Source: Streptomyces tauricus (lineage in GTDB: Bacteria; Actinomycetota; Actinomycetes; Streptomycetales; Streptomycetaceae). Taken from it: DNA of 64,000 nucleotides. The notes beneath the pieces were generated by a model, which saw only the letters and a list, made by a program, of their open reading frames with translations, had not been told where the DNA came from and did no database searches. The stretch lies in NCBI RefSeq assembly GCF_014650955.1, contig NZ_BMVY01000025.1:62001-126000 (forward strand), given 5' to 3'. Positions 37,534 to 46,630 of this stretch are shown here, piece by piece. The translations under genes were made by a program, and so were the position numbers. Numbering within the stretch: position 1 is the stretch's first letter; each line of letters starts with the position of its first letter.

Positions 37534-39804
37534 ATGTCCATTTCCAGTACTGATCACATCGTCGTGCCCGAGAACGAGGCGCCCGAGGTGACCGAAGAGA
37601 CCGCGGCCCCCGAGGCTTCCGCGGCTCCCACCACCCCTGAAATCCCCGAGACCCCCGCGGTCCCCGAGATCACCTTCACGGACCTCGGTCTCCCCGAGGG
37701 CGTCGTGCGCAAGCTCTCGCAGAACGGTGTGACCAGCCCCTTCCCGATCCAGGCCGCGACCATCCCGGACGCCCTGGCCGGCAAGGACATCCTCGGCCGA
37801 GGCCGTACCGGCTCCGGCAAGACCCTCTCGTTCGGCCTGCCGCTGCTCACGCAGCTCTCCGGCGGCCACACCGAGAAGAAGAAGCCCCGCGGCATCATCC
37901 TCACGCCGACGCGTGAGCTCGCGATGCAGGTCGCGGACGCCCTCCAGCCGTACGGCGACGTGCTCGGCCTGAAGATGAAGGTCGTCTGCGGCGGTACGTC
38001 GATGGGCAACCAGATCTACGCCCTGGAGCGCGGCGTCGACGTCCTCGTCGCCACCCCGGGCCGGCTGCGCGACATCATCAACCGCGGCGCCTGCTCCCTG
38101 GAGAACGTCCAGGTGGCCGTGCTCGACGAGGCCGACCAGATGTCGGACCTGGGCTTCCTGCCCGAGGTCACCGAGCTGCTCGACCAGATCCCCGGCGGCG
38201 GCCAGCGCATGCTGTTCTCGGCCACGATGGAGAACGAGATCTCCACGCTGGTCAAGCGCTACCTCACCAACCCGGTGACGCACGAGGTCGACAGCGCCCA
38301 GGGCAACGTCACGACCATGTCGCACCACATCCTCATCGTGAAGCCCAAGGACAAGGCGCCGGTCACCGCCGCGATCGCCTCCCGCAAGGGCCGCACGATC
38401 ATCTTCGTCCGCACCCAGCTGGGCGCCGACCGTATCGCCGAGCAGCTCTGCGACTCCGGCGTGAAGGCCGACGCGCTGCACGGCGGCATGACGCAGGGCG
38501 CCCGCACCCGCGTCCTCGAAGACTTCAAGAAGGGCTACGTCAACGCGCTCGTCGCGACCGACGTCGCCGCCCGAGGCATCCACGTCGACGGCATCGACCT
38601 GGTCCTGAACGTGGACCCGGCCGGCGACCACAAGGACTACCTGCACCGCTCCGGGCGTACGGCCCGCGCGGGACGCAGTGGCACGGTCGTGTCGCTCTCC
38701 CTGCCGCACCAGCGCCGCCAGATCTTCCGTCAGATGGAGGACGCGGGCGTCGACGCCACGCGCCACATCATCCAGGGCGGCGCCGCCTTCGACCCGGAGG
38801 TCGCGGAGATCACGGGCGCCCGGTCGATGACCGAGGTCCAGGCCGAGTCCGCGGGCAACGCGGCACAGCAGGCCGAGCGTGAGGTCTCGCAGCTCACCAA
38901 GGAGCTGGAGCGCGCGCAGCGCCGTGCCGTCGAGCTGCGCGAGGAGGCCGACCGTCTGGTCGCCCGTTCCGCGCGTGAGCGTGGCGAGGACCCGGAGGCC
39001 GCGCTGGCCGAGGCCGCCGCCGTCGTCGAGGCCGCCGCCGCGGCCGTGGCGCAGGAGCCGGTGGCGCAGGCCGCCGAGACCGTGCGCGACGAGCCGCGTC
39101 AGCGCCGTGACGACCGTGGCAACTACGAGCGCCGTGACAACCGTCGCGACGACCGCCCGTCCGGTGGCTTCCGCCGCGACGACCGCGGTGGCGACCGTGG
39201 CGGCTTCCGCCGCGACGACCGCTCCTCGGGTGGTTCCGGTGGTGGCTTCAACCGTGACCGCCGGGACGGCGACCGTCCCTCGGGCGGTTTCAACCGTGAC
39301 CGTCGCGACGACCGTCCCTCGGGCTCGGGCGGTGGCTTCAACCGCGACCGCCGTGACGAGCGTCCCTCCGGTGGCTTCCGCCGGGACGACGAGCGTGGTG
39401 GCGGCCGTTCTTTCGACCGTCGTGACGAGCGTCCCTCGGGCGGCTTCCGCCGCGACGACCGTCGGGACGACCGCGGTGGCGACCGTGGCGGCTTCCGTCG
39501 CGACGACCGCCCCACGGGTGGCTCGGGTGGCGGCTTCAACCGCGACCGCCGTGACGGCGACCGCCCCACCGGCGGTGGCTTCCGCCGCGACGACCGTCCG
39601 TCCGGTCACCGGGGCAGCGACCGTCCGTTCAACCGTGACCGGCAGGACCGTCCCACCGGCGGCGGCTTCCGCTCCGGCGGCCACGACCGCCCGTCCGGCC
39701 GTCGTGACGACCACCGCGGCGCGGGCTCCGGCTCGGGCTCCACGGGCACCGGCTCCTCGTTCGGCCGCCGCGACGACAAGCCCCGCTGGAAGCGCAACGG
39801 CTGA
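37534..39804 (+). CDS. DEAD-box RNA helicase with RGG-type tail
   Basis: 756 aa from ATG 37534 (MSISSTDHIVVPE); an in-frame GTG at 37447 would add 29 residues. The core has the Q motif FPIQAATIPDA, Walker A GRTGSGKT (90-97), TPTRELA, DEAD box VLDEADQM, SAT (LFSATME), and HRSGRTARAG. An Ala/Glu-rich coiled region (about 440-520) leads into a tail of over 200 residues made of repeated RRDDR-PSGGF units, Arg/Gly/Asp-rich, which should be disordered and bind RNA. Such proteins unwind structured RNA, for example in cold or in ribosome assembly. Confidence 0.93.
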   Translation: MSISSTDHIVVPENEAPEVTEETAAPEASAAPTTPEIPETPAVPEITFTDLGLPEGVVRKLSQNGVTSPFPIQAATIPDALAGKDILGRGRTGSGKTLSFGLPLLTQLSGGHTEKKKPRGIILTPTRELAMQVADALQPYGDVLGLKMKVVCGGTSMGNQIYALERGVDVLVATPGRLRDIINRGACSLENVQVAVLDEADQMSDLGFLPEVTELLDQIPGGGQRMLFSATMENEISTLVKRYLTNPVTHEVDSAQGNVTTMSHHILIVKPKDKAPVTAAIASRKGRTIIFVRTQLGADRIAEQLCDSGVKADALHGGMTQGARTRVLEDFKKGYVNALVATDVAARGIHVDGIDLVLNVDPAGDHKDYLHRSGRTARAGRSGTVVSLSLPHQRRQIFRQMEDAGVDATRHIIQGGAAFDPEVAEITGARSMTEVQAESAGNAAQQAEREVSQLTKELERAQRRAVELREEADRLVARSARERGEDPEAALAEAAAVVEAAAAAVAQEPVAQAAETVRDEPRQRRDDRGNYERRDNRRDDRPSGGFRRDDRGGDRGGFRRDDRSSGGSGGGFNRDRRDGDRPSGGFNRDRRDDRPSGSGGGFNRDRRDERPSGGFRRDDERGGGRSFDRRDERPSGGFRRDDRRDDRGGDRGGFRRDDRPTGGSGGGFNRDRRDGDRPTGGGFRRDDRPSGHRGSDRPFNRDRQDRPTGGGFRSGGHDRPSGRRDDHRGAGSGSGSTGTGSSFGRRDDKPRWKRNG
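39110..39780 (+). repeat. Internal coding repeats of the helicase tail
   Basis: About 20 degenerate copies of a segment encoding GGF(R/N)RD(D/R)R(P/R). The DNA repeats as well (CGACGACCG, GGTGGCTTC), so copy number may vary between strains. Confidence 0.75.
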
Positions 39805-39839
39805 CAGCGCCCCAGCTGACGCCGTAGCGCCGTAGTACA

Positions 39840-39880
39840 CGAAGGGCCCGGACGACCACCTCGGTCGTCCGGGCCCTTCG
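39840..39880 (+). terminator. Intrinsic terminator of the helicase gene
   Basis: 18-bp perfect stem (39840-39857 with 39863-39880), loop ACCTC; stem base CGAAGGG/CCCTTCG. 35 bases after the stop. Confidence 0.8.
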
Positions 39881-40014
39881 GCGTTCCCGCCTGCGCCATC
39901 CGCGTCACCGGTGTGCCCAGAAATGACAACTTCCCTGTCGGACCTGACTGTTACGCTCCGGCGCGGAATCGGAAGGTCCGGCGGGGAACCGCCGGGCCCA
40001 GGGGAGGGGACCCG

Positions 40015-42090
40015 TTGAAGCCACCAGTTCGTCATGCCCTCGTACGAGGTGCGATCGCCGTGGCGCTCGCGTCGTCGGCCCTGGCCGTCACACCGTGGAC
40101 GGCCGCGGCGGCCGAGAACCGGCCGCCGTCGCAGCCCGCGGGCGCCGACCTTGCCACCGGGAGCGCGGCCTGCGCGGGTGCCGAGGATCCGACGTACGTG
40201 CGCTGGGCGCCGACGCTGTCCGCCGTCCTACGTGACCCGGACGGGGACCGGGTGAGAGCCCAGTTCGAGGTGTCCTGGACGGACGACGCGGGCAGCCCTC
40301 AGGTGCGTACGGTCGAGACGACCGCCAGGTCCAGCGGCTCGACGTTCAGCTGGACCGTGCCGTCCGACGTACCGGTGTTCACCGACGTGAGCTGGCGGGT
40401 GCGGGCCGGCGACGGCACGGGGTGGGGGCCGTGGAGCTCCGACGGCGAAGGGCGGTCGTGCGCCTTCGTGTACGACGACGCGGCGCCCGCGAAGCCCTCG
40501 GTGTCGTCCCCGGAGTACCCCGAGGACCACGAGTGGCACGACGGGGTGGGCCGGTACGGCACGTTCACCGTCGACTCCACATCGGACGACACGGTGTCGT
40601 ACCTCTACTCCTTCCAGGGCGAAGGCACCCGGACCGTGAAGCCAGCGGAGCCCGGTGGCCCGGTCGTGTTGAACTACCTGCCGCAGTCCGCGGGCGTGCC
40701 CAGGCTGACGGTCCAGGCAATCGACCGGGCGGGCAACACGAGTGCGCCCTACGAGTACCTGTTCCGCGTGAGCGAGGGCCGTACGCCCGTCGCCGCGTGG
40801 CAGCTCGCCGACGCGGCCGGGTCGACCGAGGCCGCCGCCGACGCGGGCGGCCGTCCCGCGACGGCGGGTGACGGGGTCGGGTTCGGCGCCGACGGCCCCT
40901 CACGGACCGCGGTGACGGGTGCGGCCGAGCTGGACGGCACGGCCGCCGCGTACCTGACCACCGGTGCTCGGGCGACGGACCCGTCCAAGGCCTTCGCCGT
41001 GAGCGCCTGGGTACGGCCGGACTCCCTGACCGCGGACATGACGGCGCTGAGCCAGGGCGGTGACGCGGCCGCGTTCGGGCTGGGGACGCACGACGGCGCC
41101 TGGTCGTTCACCCTGGGCGACTCGGTCGTACGGGGCGGGGTGCCGGAGGTCGGGGAGTGGGCGCAGCTGACCGGCGTCCACGACCCGGTGGCCGGAACGC
41201 TCCGGCTGTACGTGAACGGCAGGTCGGTCGGCAGCGCGGGGGTCACGGCGCCCTCGGCGGCCGGGAACCTCCAGATCGGCCGGTCCGCGGGCGACGCGGG
41301 CCACAACTGGCACGGCGCGCTGGCCGACGTCCGCGTGTGGGACCGGGTGGTCGTCGCCGCCGAGGCCGTCGCGCTCGGGAAGCGCGGCACCGCGAGCGAG
41401 GGGTACTGGGCCCTGGACGAGGCGGCCGGCGGCAGCAGCCCGGAGCGGGACGGCGGACTGCCGCTGGCGCTCGGCGGGGACGCGAGGGTCTACCGCACCG
41501 ACGGTTCCTGCGATCCCGGGACCGACCCGGACTGCGTTCCGGCCCCGTACCCCATTGTCGGTGCCGGACATCTGTCGCTCGACGGCGACGGCGACTTCGC
41601 CGCGGCGGACGGGCCGGTCGTCGATACCGGGGACAGTTTCTCGCTCTCCGCGCACGTACGGATCGACTCCGCGGCGCAGGACCGGCCGATGACGGTGTTG
41701 TCGCTGCCGGGGGAGGAGGGCTCCGTCGCCGCCGTCCGCTACTCGGGCGCCACGCAGCAGTGGCAGGTGACTCTGACGGACTCGGGCGGCGAGAAGACCA
41801 CGCTCACCGCGGACGACATGTGGGCGTCCCCGGACTACGACCACCATCTGTCGCTCGTGTACGACGACGGGGCCGACGAGATCCTGCTCTACGCCGACGG
41901 GCAGGTCTCGGCGCGGGCCTCGTACCGGCCGGGCTGGACCGCCAAGACCGGCATCGAGGTCGGGCGGTCGCGGGTGGACGGGGGCTGGGGCGAGTACCTG
42001 CAGGGGGCCGTGGACGAGGTGCATGTGCACGCGGGGGCGCTCACCGCGGACCAGGTCGTCTTCCTGCGGAGCGGGTCGACGGACGTCTAG
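40015..42090 (+). CDS. Secreted LamG-domain protein
   Basis: 691 aa from a TTG at 40015 preceded by GGGGAGGGGA; the residues that follow (KPPVRHALVRGAIAVALASSALAVTP) form a signal peptide with a likely cut after WTAAAA. An N-terminal fibronectin-like region (40-265) is followed by two LamG/concanavalin-like domains, about 270-465 and 505-690, each with the FAVSAWVRPDSL / FSLSAHVRIDS signature and a final ADVRVWDRVV or VDEVHVHAGAL. Such proteins bind carbohydrates or surface partners. No catalytic module is seen, so an adhesive or binding role is inferred. Confidence 0.85.
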   Translation: MKPPVRHALVRGAIAVALASSALAVTPWTAAAAENRPPSQPAGADLATGSAACAGAEDPTYVRWAPTLSAVLRDPDGDRVRAQFEVSWTDDAGSPQVRTVETTARSSGSTFSWTVPSDVPVFTDVSWRVRAGDGTGWGPWSSDGEGRSCAFVYDDAAPAKPSVSSPEYPEDHEWHDGVGRYGTFTVDSTSDDTVSYLYSFQGEGTRTVKPAEPGGPVVLNYLPQSAGVPRLTVQAIDRAGNTSAPYEYLFRVSEGRTPVAAWQLADAAGSTEAAADAGGRPATAGDGVGFGADGPSRTAVTGAAELDGTAAAYLTTGARATDPSKAFAVSAWVRPDSLTADMTALSQGGDAAAFGLGTHDGAWSFTLGDSVVRGGVPEVGEWAQLTGVHDPVAGTLRLYVNGRSVGSAGVTAPSAAGNLQIGRSAGDAGHNWHGALADVRVWDRVVVAAEAVALGKRGTASEGYWALDEAAGGSSPERDGGLPLALGGDARVYRTDGSCDPGTDPDCVPAPYPIVGAGHLSLDGDGDFAAADGPVVDTGDSFSLSAHVRIDSAAQDRPMTVLSLPGEEGSVAAVRYSGATQQWQVTLTDSGGEKTTLTADDMWASPDYDHHLSLVYDDGADEILLYADGQVSARASYRPGWTAKTGIEVGRSRVDGGWGEYLQGAVDEVHVHAGALTADQVVFLRSGSTDV

Positions 42091-42188
42091 AGGTCCGGGG
42101 CCGGGCCGGGACCCTACCGGCCGTGTTTCGGCCAGATCAACCGTACTGTGGCGCATGTCATACCCCCGGCGAGGGAATTGCTGGGGGC

Positions 42189-43724
42189 ATGACAGAAGAC
42201 GCCAGAGTGAGTGGGCTGTCGGACGAAGAGCGGCTGGCCCAGCTCGGTTATACGCAGGTTCTCGCCCGCCGCATGTCGGCGTTCTCCAACTACGCGGTCT
42301 CCTTCACGATCATCTCGGTCCTGTCGGGCTGCCTGACGCTCTACCTGTTCGGCATGAACACCGGTGGCCCGGCGGTGATCACCTGGGGCTGGGTGGCGGT
42401 CGGTCTGATGACCCTGTTCGTCGGGCTGGCGATGGCCGAGATCTGCTCGGCGTACCCGACGTCGGCGGGCCTGTACTTCTGGGCCCACCGTCTCGCCCCG
42501 CCGCGTACCGCGGCGGCTTGGGCGTGGTTCACGGGCTGGTTCAACGTCCTCGGCCAGGTCGCGGTGACCGCGGGCATCGACTTCGGCGCGGCCTCGTTCC
42601 TGGGCGCGTATCTGAACCTCCAGTTCGACTTCGAGGTCACCCCCGGCCGTACGATCCTGCTCTTCGCCGGCATCCTGATCCTGCACGGCCTGCTGAACAC
42701 CTTCGGCGTACGCATCGTCGGCCTCCTCAACAGCGTCAGCGTGTGGTGGCACGTGGTGGGCGTCGCGGTCATCGTCGGCGCGCTGACCTTCGTGCCGGAC
42801 CAGCACCAGTCGGCGTCCTTCGTCTTCACGGAGTTCGTGAACAACACGGGCTGGGGCAGCAGCTTCTACGTGGTGCTGCTCGGCCTGCTGATGGCCCAGT
42901 ACACCTTCACCGGGTACGACGCCTCGGCGCACATGACGGAGGAGACGCACGACGCGTCCACGGCCGGGCCCAAGGGCATCGTCCAGTCCATCTGGACGTC
43001 GTGGATAGCGGGCTTCGTCCTCCTCCTCGGCTTCACGTTCGCGATCCAGTCGTACGACGGAGCCCTCACCTCGCCGACGGGCGTACCGCCGGCCCAGATC
43101 CTCCTGGACGCGCTGGGCGCGACGGCGGGCAAGCTCCTGCTCCTCGTCGTCATCGGCGCACAGCTCTTCTGCGGCATGGCGTCGGTGACGGCCAACTCCC
43201 GCATGATCTACGCCTTCTCGCGCGACGGGGCGCTGCCGTACTCGCACCTCTGGCACACGGTGAACCCGCGCACGCGTACGCCCGTCGCGGCGGTGTGGCT
43301 CGCGGCGCTGGGCGCGCTGGTCCTCGGCCTGCCGTACCTGATCAACGTGACCGCGTACGCGGCGGTGACGTCGATCGCCGTGATCGGCCTCTACATCGCG
43401 TACGTCATCCCGACGCTGCTGCGGCTGCGCAAGGGCGAGGCGTTCGATCGGGGGCCGTGGCATCTGGGCCGCTGGTCGCGCCCGATCGGCATCGTGGCGG
43501 TCGCCTGGGTGGGCGTGATCACCATCCTGTTCATGCTCCCCCAGGTCTCCCCGGTCACCTGGGAGACCTTCAACTACGCCCCCATCGCCGTCCTGGCGGT
43601 CCTCGGCTTCGCGGCGGCGTGGTGGTTCGCCTCGGCCCGGCGCTGGTTCCTCAACCCGGACCACGAGCGCACCCGCGCCCGCGAGGCGGCCCGCGCGGGC
43701 GCCCCGGAACCACTCGATCCCTGA
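42189..43724 (+). CDS. APC-family amino acid permease
   Basis: 511 aa from ATG 42189; the long upstream frame is shadow of the LamG gene. Twelve hydrophobic segments in the LeuT-like order. Family signatures: FSNYAVSFTIISVLSG in TM1, PTSAGLYFWAHRLAP, FTGYDASAHMTEETHDAS (TM6 and following loop, as in GABA/amino-acid permeases) and the conserved stretch SRMIYAFSRDGALPYSHLW. It resembles the eukaryote-like BAT1/GABA permease branch. Substrate probably a neutral amino acid or amine. Confidence 0.9.
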   Translation: MTEDARVSGLSDEERLAQLGYTQVLARRMSAFSNYAVSFTIISVLSGCLTLYLFGMNTGGPAVITWGWVAVGLMTLFVGLAMAEICSAYPTSAGLYFWAHRLAPPRTAAAWAWFTGWFNVLGQVAVTAGIDFGAASFLGAYLNLQFDFEVTPGRTILLFAGILILHGLLNTFGVRIVGLLNSVSVWWHVVGVAVIVGALTFVPDQHQSASFVFTEFVNNTGWGSSFYVVLLGLLMAQYTFTGYDASAHMTEETHDASTAGPKGIVQSIWTSWIAGFVLLLGFTFAIQSYDGALTSPTGVPPAQILLDALGATAGKLLLLVVIGAQLFCGMASVTANSRMIYAFSRDGALPYSHLWHTVNPRTRTPVAAVWLAALGALVLGLPYLINVTAYAAVTSIAVIGLYIAYVIPTLLRLRKGEAFDRGPWHLGRWSRPIGIVAVAWVGVITILFMLPQVSPVTWETFNYAPIAVLAVLGFAAAWWFASARRWFLNPDHERTRAREAARAGAPEPLDP

Positions 43725-43740
43725 CGTTCCGACCCTCCGG

Positions 43741-43781
43741 CGCGGCCGGGACACCGATACCCGATCGGAGTCCCGGCCGCG
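43741..43781 (+). terminator. Hairpin after the permease gene
   Basis: 11-bp stem CGCGGCCGGGA/TCCCGGCCGCG with an inner CCGAT/ATCGG helix. No T-run. Confidence 0.6.
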
Positions 43782-43844
43782 TCCGGCTATGCTCGTTCCT
43801 GCGTCGACCATGGTCGGTGCGTGCGCCGGCGATGGCTAGTGCAC

Positions 43845-43917
43845 GGACCCTTAGCTCAATTGGCAGAGCAGTGGACTTTTAATCCATTGGTTGTGGGTTC
43901 GAGTCCCACAGGGTCTA
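43845..43917 (+). tRNA. tRNA-Lys (anticodon UUU)
   Basis: 73 nt: acceptor GGACCCT/AGGGTCT with a G-U closing pair, anticodon loop CTTTTAA, T-arm TGTGGGTTCGAGTCCCACA. It marks the left edge of an accessory-looking stretch. Confidence 0.94.
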
Positions 43918-43922
43918 CACAA

Positions 43923-43959
43923 GAGCCCCCAGCTCAGAGGTACTTGGAGCTGGGGGCTC
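43923..43959 (+). terminator. Terminator of tRNA-Lys
   Basis: 13-bp perfect stem GAGCCCCCAGCTC/GAGCTGGGGGCTC, 11-base loop, followed by GTGTCGTTTC. Confidence 0.8.
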
Positions 43960-44104
43960 GTGTCGTTTCGCAGCGTTTGACGAACTCCAGCTCACCCGAA
44001 GCTCCACCGAGGCGCGAACGATCATGAGCGCGGTGAGGATCTGGCTCAGCAGGTCGTCCGTCGCTTCGCGGCGGCGCGCCGGCGGCGCGCCGTCGGCTAC
44101 CGCG

Positions 44105-44476
44105 CTATCCGGTGCTGCGGGACGACAGTCGCCGTGTGATCCGGTCGAACAGCTCCGTCAGCGGCTCGCCGACGTCCCGGCCGAACTCGGTTAGCCCGTA
44201 GGTGACCTGGGGCGGCGTGGTCGGCTCGACCTTCCGCCAGACCAGGCCGTCCTGGACCAGCGCCCGCAGGGTCTGGGCGAGCATCTTCTCGCTGATGCCC
44301 TGGATGCTCTCGCGCAGCTCGTAGAACCGGAGGTCATTGCTCCGCAACGAGATCAGCACCCAGATGCCCCACCTGCTGGTCACATGGTCGACCACATCGC
44401 GCGCCACGCAGTCGGTGTGAAACACGTCATACCGTTCCCCCGCCTCGGTCTGCCTGGTCTGCGCGCTTCCCGTCAT
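44105..44476 (-). CDS. HxlR-family transcriptional regulator
   Basis: 123 aa. Winged helix with the HxlR layout: N-terminal cysteine in HTDCVARDVVDHVTSRWG, then LISLRSNDLRFYELRESIQGISEKMLAQTLRALVQDGLV and a wing PTTPPQVTYGLTEFG. C22 could be a redox or electrophile sensor as in HypR-type members. It diverges from the NmrA-like gene over 92 bases containing GGTA-N6-TACC (44495-44508), a likely operator, and probably represses that gene. Confidence 0.9.
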   Translation of the reverse strand: MTGSAQTRQTEAGERYDVFHTDCVARDVVDHVTSRWGIWVLISLRSNDLRFYELRESIQGISEKMLAQTLRALVQDGLVWRKVEPTTPPQVTYGLTEFGRDVGEPLTELFDRITRRLSSRSTG

Positions 44477-44494
44477 GCCATGAGCTTACTTCGA

Positions 44495-44508
44495 GGTATG
44501 TCCTTACC
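44495..44508. promoter_or_regulatory. Candidate HxlR operator
   Basis: Inverted repeat GGTATGTCCTTACC in the divergent promoter region of the HxlR and NmrA-like genes. Confidence 0.4.
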
Positions 44509-44568
44509 AAAAGTTAGCCATCGCTCCTAGCGTGAGGACCACAGAGGGAAGACGACAAGGAGCTGATC

Positions 44569-45408
44569 ATGATCGTGGTGACCGGAGCTACCGGAAATAT
44601 CGGCCGGCCGTTGACGCGGGCACTGGCTGAGACGGGCCGGCAGGTGACGGCGGTGTCACGGCACACGGCGGCGGTGCCGAACGGCGTCCGTCACGTGGCG
44701 GCCGACCTGGCCGATCCCGCCGGCCTGAAGCCCGCCTTGGCCGGGGCGAAGGCGCTTTTCCTGCTGCTGTCCGGCGACCTGCACGCCACCGGAGCCAACC
44801 CTGCCGACATCATCCGCGTGGCTGAGGCCGGTGGGGTCCGCAGGGTCGTACTGCTCTCCACTCTGGGTGTGGTGACCAGGCCTTTCGGCCGGACACGGAT
44901 CGCGATGCGCGCACTGGAGGACACGCTGCGGGAGTCCGGCCTGGAGTGGGCCATCCTGCGGCCGGGCGGCTTCGCCTCCAACGCCCTGTGGTGGGCCGAG
45001 TCCGTCCGTACGCAACAGGTCGTCGCCGCGCCCTTCGGTGACGTCGGGGTGCCGATCATCGACCCGGCGGACATCGCCGCGGTCGCGGCAGCCTGCCTGC
45101 TGGAGGACCGGCGCACCGGCGGCGTCTACGAGCTGACCGGCCCGGAGGTGATCACTCCGCGCCAACAGGCGGAGGCCATCGCCGCCGCGCTGGGTACGCC
45201 GGTGAGGTTTCACGAGCTCACCCGCGACGAGGCCAAGTCCGCCATGACCCGGAGCATGCCGGCGGAGCTCGCCGACGACACCCTGGACATCCTCGGCTCC
45301 CCGAACCCGGCCGAGCTGCGCGTCAGCCCGGACGTCCAACAGGTCCTCGGCCGCGCCCCGCGCCCCTTCGCGGACTGGGCCGCCCGCAATGTCGCCGCGT
45401 TCCGCTGA
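44569..45408 (+). CDS. NmrA-like NAD(P)-binding reductase
   Basis: 279 aa. Atypical short-chain dehydrogenase of the NmrA/quinone-reductase-2 type: N-terminal nucleotide loop VTGATGNIG (residues 4-12), LFLLLSGDL, STLGVVTRPFGR in the active-site region without the YxxxK pair, and EWAILRPGGFASN. Start ATG with AAGGAG at good spacing. Paired with the HxlR regulator, a common arrangement for detoxifying or redox-sensing enzymes. The cofactor and substrate are not proven. Confidence 0.88.
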   Translation: MIVVTGATGNIGRPLTRALAETGRQVTAVSRHTAAVPNGVRHVAADLADPAGLKPALAGAKALFLLLSGDLHATGANPADIIRVAEAGGVRRVVLLSTLGVVTRPFGRTRIAMRALEDTLRESGLEWAILRPGGFASNALWWAESVRTQQVVAAPFGDVGVPIIDPADIAAVAAACLLEDRRTGGVYELTGPEVITPRQQAEAIAAALGTPVRFHELTRDEAKSAMTRSMPAELADDTLDILGSPNPAELRVSPDVQQVLGRAPRPFADWAARNVAAFR

Positions 45409-45545
45409 GACGGGTCGCACCGCTGGAGCTGCTTCCGCCCTCGGCTTTCCACCGCTGACAGCCGAGGGACCTGACCCGAGGCGGCCAAGGCCGCCATGGC
45501 TCCCGGGAGGGCCGGAATCGACGCCGCGGATGCCGTGACCTGTGG

Positions 45546-45567
45546 GACTGAGTACGCGTACTCAGTC
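45546..45567. promoter_or_regulatory. 22-bp perfect palindrome upstream of a lipoprotein gene
   Basis: Each half is 11 bases (GACTGAGTACG and its complement), no spacer, 33 bases before the ATG at 45600. The centre GTACGCGTAC is the same as the core of the 36.3-kb array. It may be an operator or an RNA hairpin. Confidence 0.5.
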
Positions 45568-45599
45568 GTCGTCGTCAGCCTGGATGACAGAGTTGCCGC

Positions 45600-46175
45600 A
45601 TGCCCACTTCAACGTCCGTCCAGCGCACGGTACTTGTCGGTGCGGTCCTCATCCTGACGCTTCTGGCGCTCGGCGCATGCGGTCGGCAGCGGGCCTCGGA
45701 CCCGCCGGCCGGAGCCGGCTCCAGTGCCTCGTCGAGCGCGTCGTCCAGCGTCCCCGGAGCCTCTCCTTACGTGGAGCCGGGGGCCGGTGACGGTGCTCCG
45801 CACCACAACGAGAACAACGCCGGCCGGCGCCCGGGCGAGATGTCCCCCGCCCATGCGCGGGATGCCGAGCGGGAGGCCGCCCGTATCGAGCCGGTGCTCA
45901 AGCGGCTGTGGGAGCAGAGGAAGTGGGATCCGGCGTCCGTGCGCGCGGCGCTGCTCGAACTCGGGTACGAGGAGGGGGACGACGCGCTGACCGTTCAGGG
46001 GATGTCCCCGCGCTTCAGGAACAACGCGTACCACACCGCAGAGGGGGCCAGGGTCGGCCTGCGCGTCCACCCCGACGCCTGCGTCACCGCGTTCGTGCAG
46101 AAGTCCAACTACAACGTGCAGACGAACGGCCCGTACCTGGAGTCGGGCTGCTTCGAGCCGCCCTTCGCGCACTGA
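45600..46175 (+). CDS. Lipoprotein of unknown function
   Basis: 191 aa. Signal peptide with lipobox ALGAC, lipidated residue C27, then a Ser/Ala/Pro-rich linker (30-75). The folded part (85-191) has a helix pair RDAEREAARIEPVLKRLWEQRKWDPASVRAALLELGYEE and two cysteines (C160 region HPDACVTAF and SGCFEPPF) likely to form a disulfide. I recognise no named domain. Expected at the outer face of the membrane. Confidence 0.75.
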   Translation: MPTSTSVQRTVLVGAVLILTLLALGACGRQRASDPPAGAGSSASSSASSSVPGASPYVEPGAGDGAPHHNENNAGRRPGEMSPAHARDAEREAARIEPVLKRLWEQRKWDPASVRAALLELGYEEGDDALTVQGMSPRFRNNAYHTAEGARVGLRVHPDACVTAFVQKSNYNVQTNGPYLESGCFEPPFAH

Positions 46176-46194
46176 GCGGGGCTCGTTTCGTCCG

Positions 46195-46524
46195 TCATGC
46201 CTGACGGGGTTCGTTCCCGCCGCCGGACGGTCGTTCGACGACGAAGGATCCCTTACCGCGCACGGTGACGATGAGCCCGCGCTCACGGAGTTCCCGGGCT
46301 GCACGCCGGGCGGTGAGGCGTGCCACGCCGTACTCGTCGGCGAGGTGGTTCTCCGAAGGGATGGGTCCGTCGGGCGCCGGCTTCCCGGACCCGATTTTCC
46401 TTGCGATGGCGTCGGCCAGCTGCGTGTACAGCGGTGTCGCGCTCAGCGGATCCAGAGCGGGTTCCGGCGGTTTGTGAGCGTCGAGCTCATGAATCGGCGG
46501 CTCGGGACGGCTGTGCTTGGCCAT
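46195..46524 (-). CDS. Small GntR-family regulator A
   Basis: 109 aa with only the winged helix of GntR proteins: TPLYTQLADAIARKIGSGKPAPDGPIPSENHLADEYG-type N domain and VARLTARRAARELRERGLIVTVRGKGSFVV. It lacks the usual C-terminal ligand domain, so it is a short form. It lies just upstream, on the same strand, of the convergent lipoprotein end and downstream of regulator B. Confidence 0.85.
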   Translation of the reverse strand: MAKHSRPEPPIHELDAHKPPEPALDPLSATPLYTQLADAIARKIGSGKPAPDGPIPSENHLADEYGVARLTARRAARELRERGLIVTVRGKGSFVVERPSGGGNEPRQA

Positions 46525-46630
46525 GCGTTCGATGGTGTCAGGCTGCGATGGGGGGTGGTGCCGACCTCCGGGACATTCACCCTGTCCGCCGGCGACTGCT
46601 GTTCCGACCGGAGTTGCGTGCTGCGCCCCT

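Noticed and set aside
37411..40035. 874-codon minus-strand ORF opposite the DEAD-box helicase
   Set aside because: Val/Thr/Ala repeats are the antisense of the helicase's Arg/Gly/Asp repeats; high GC keeps the frame open. No ribosome binding site or domain.
43918..44104. Possible attachment site or integrase remnant after tRNA-Lys
   Set aside because: No copy of the tRNA 3' end and no integrase-like reading frame found.
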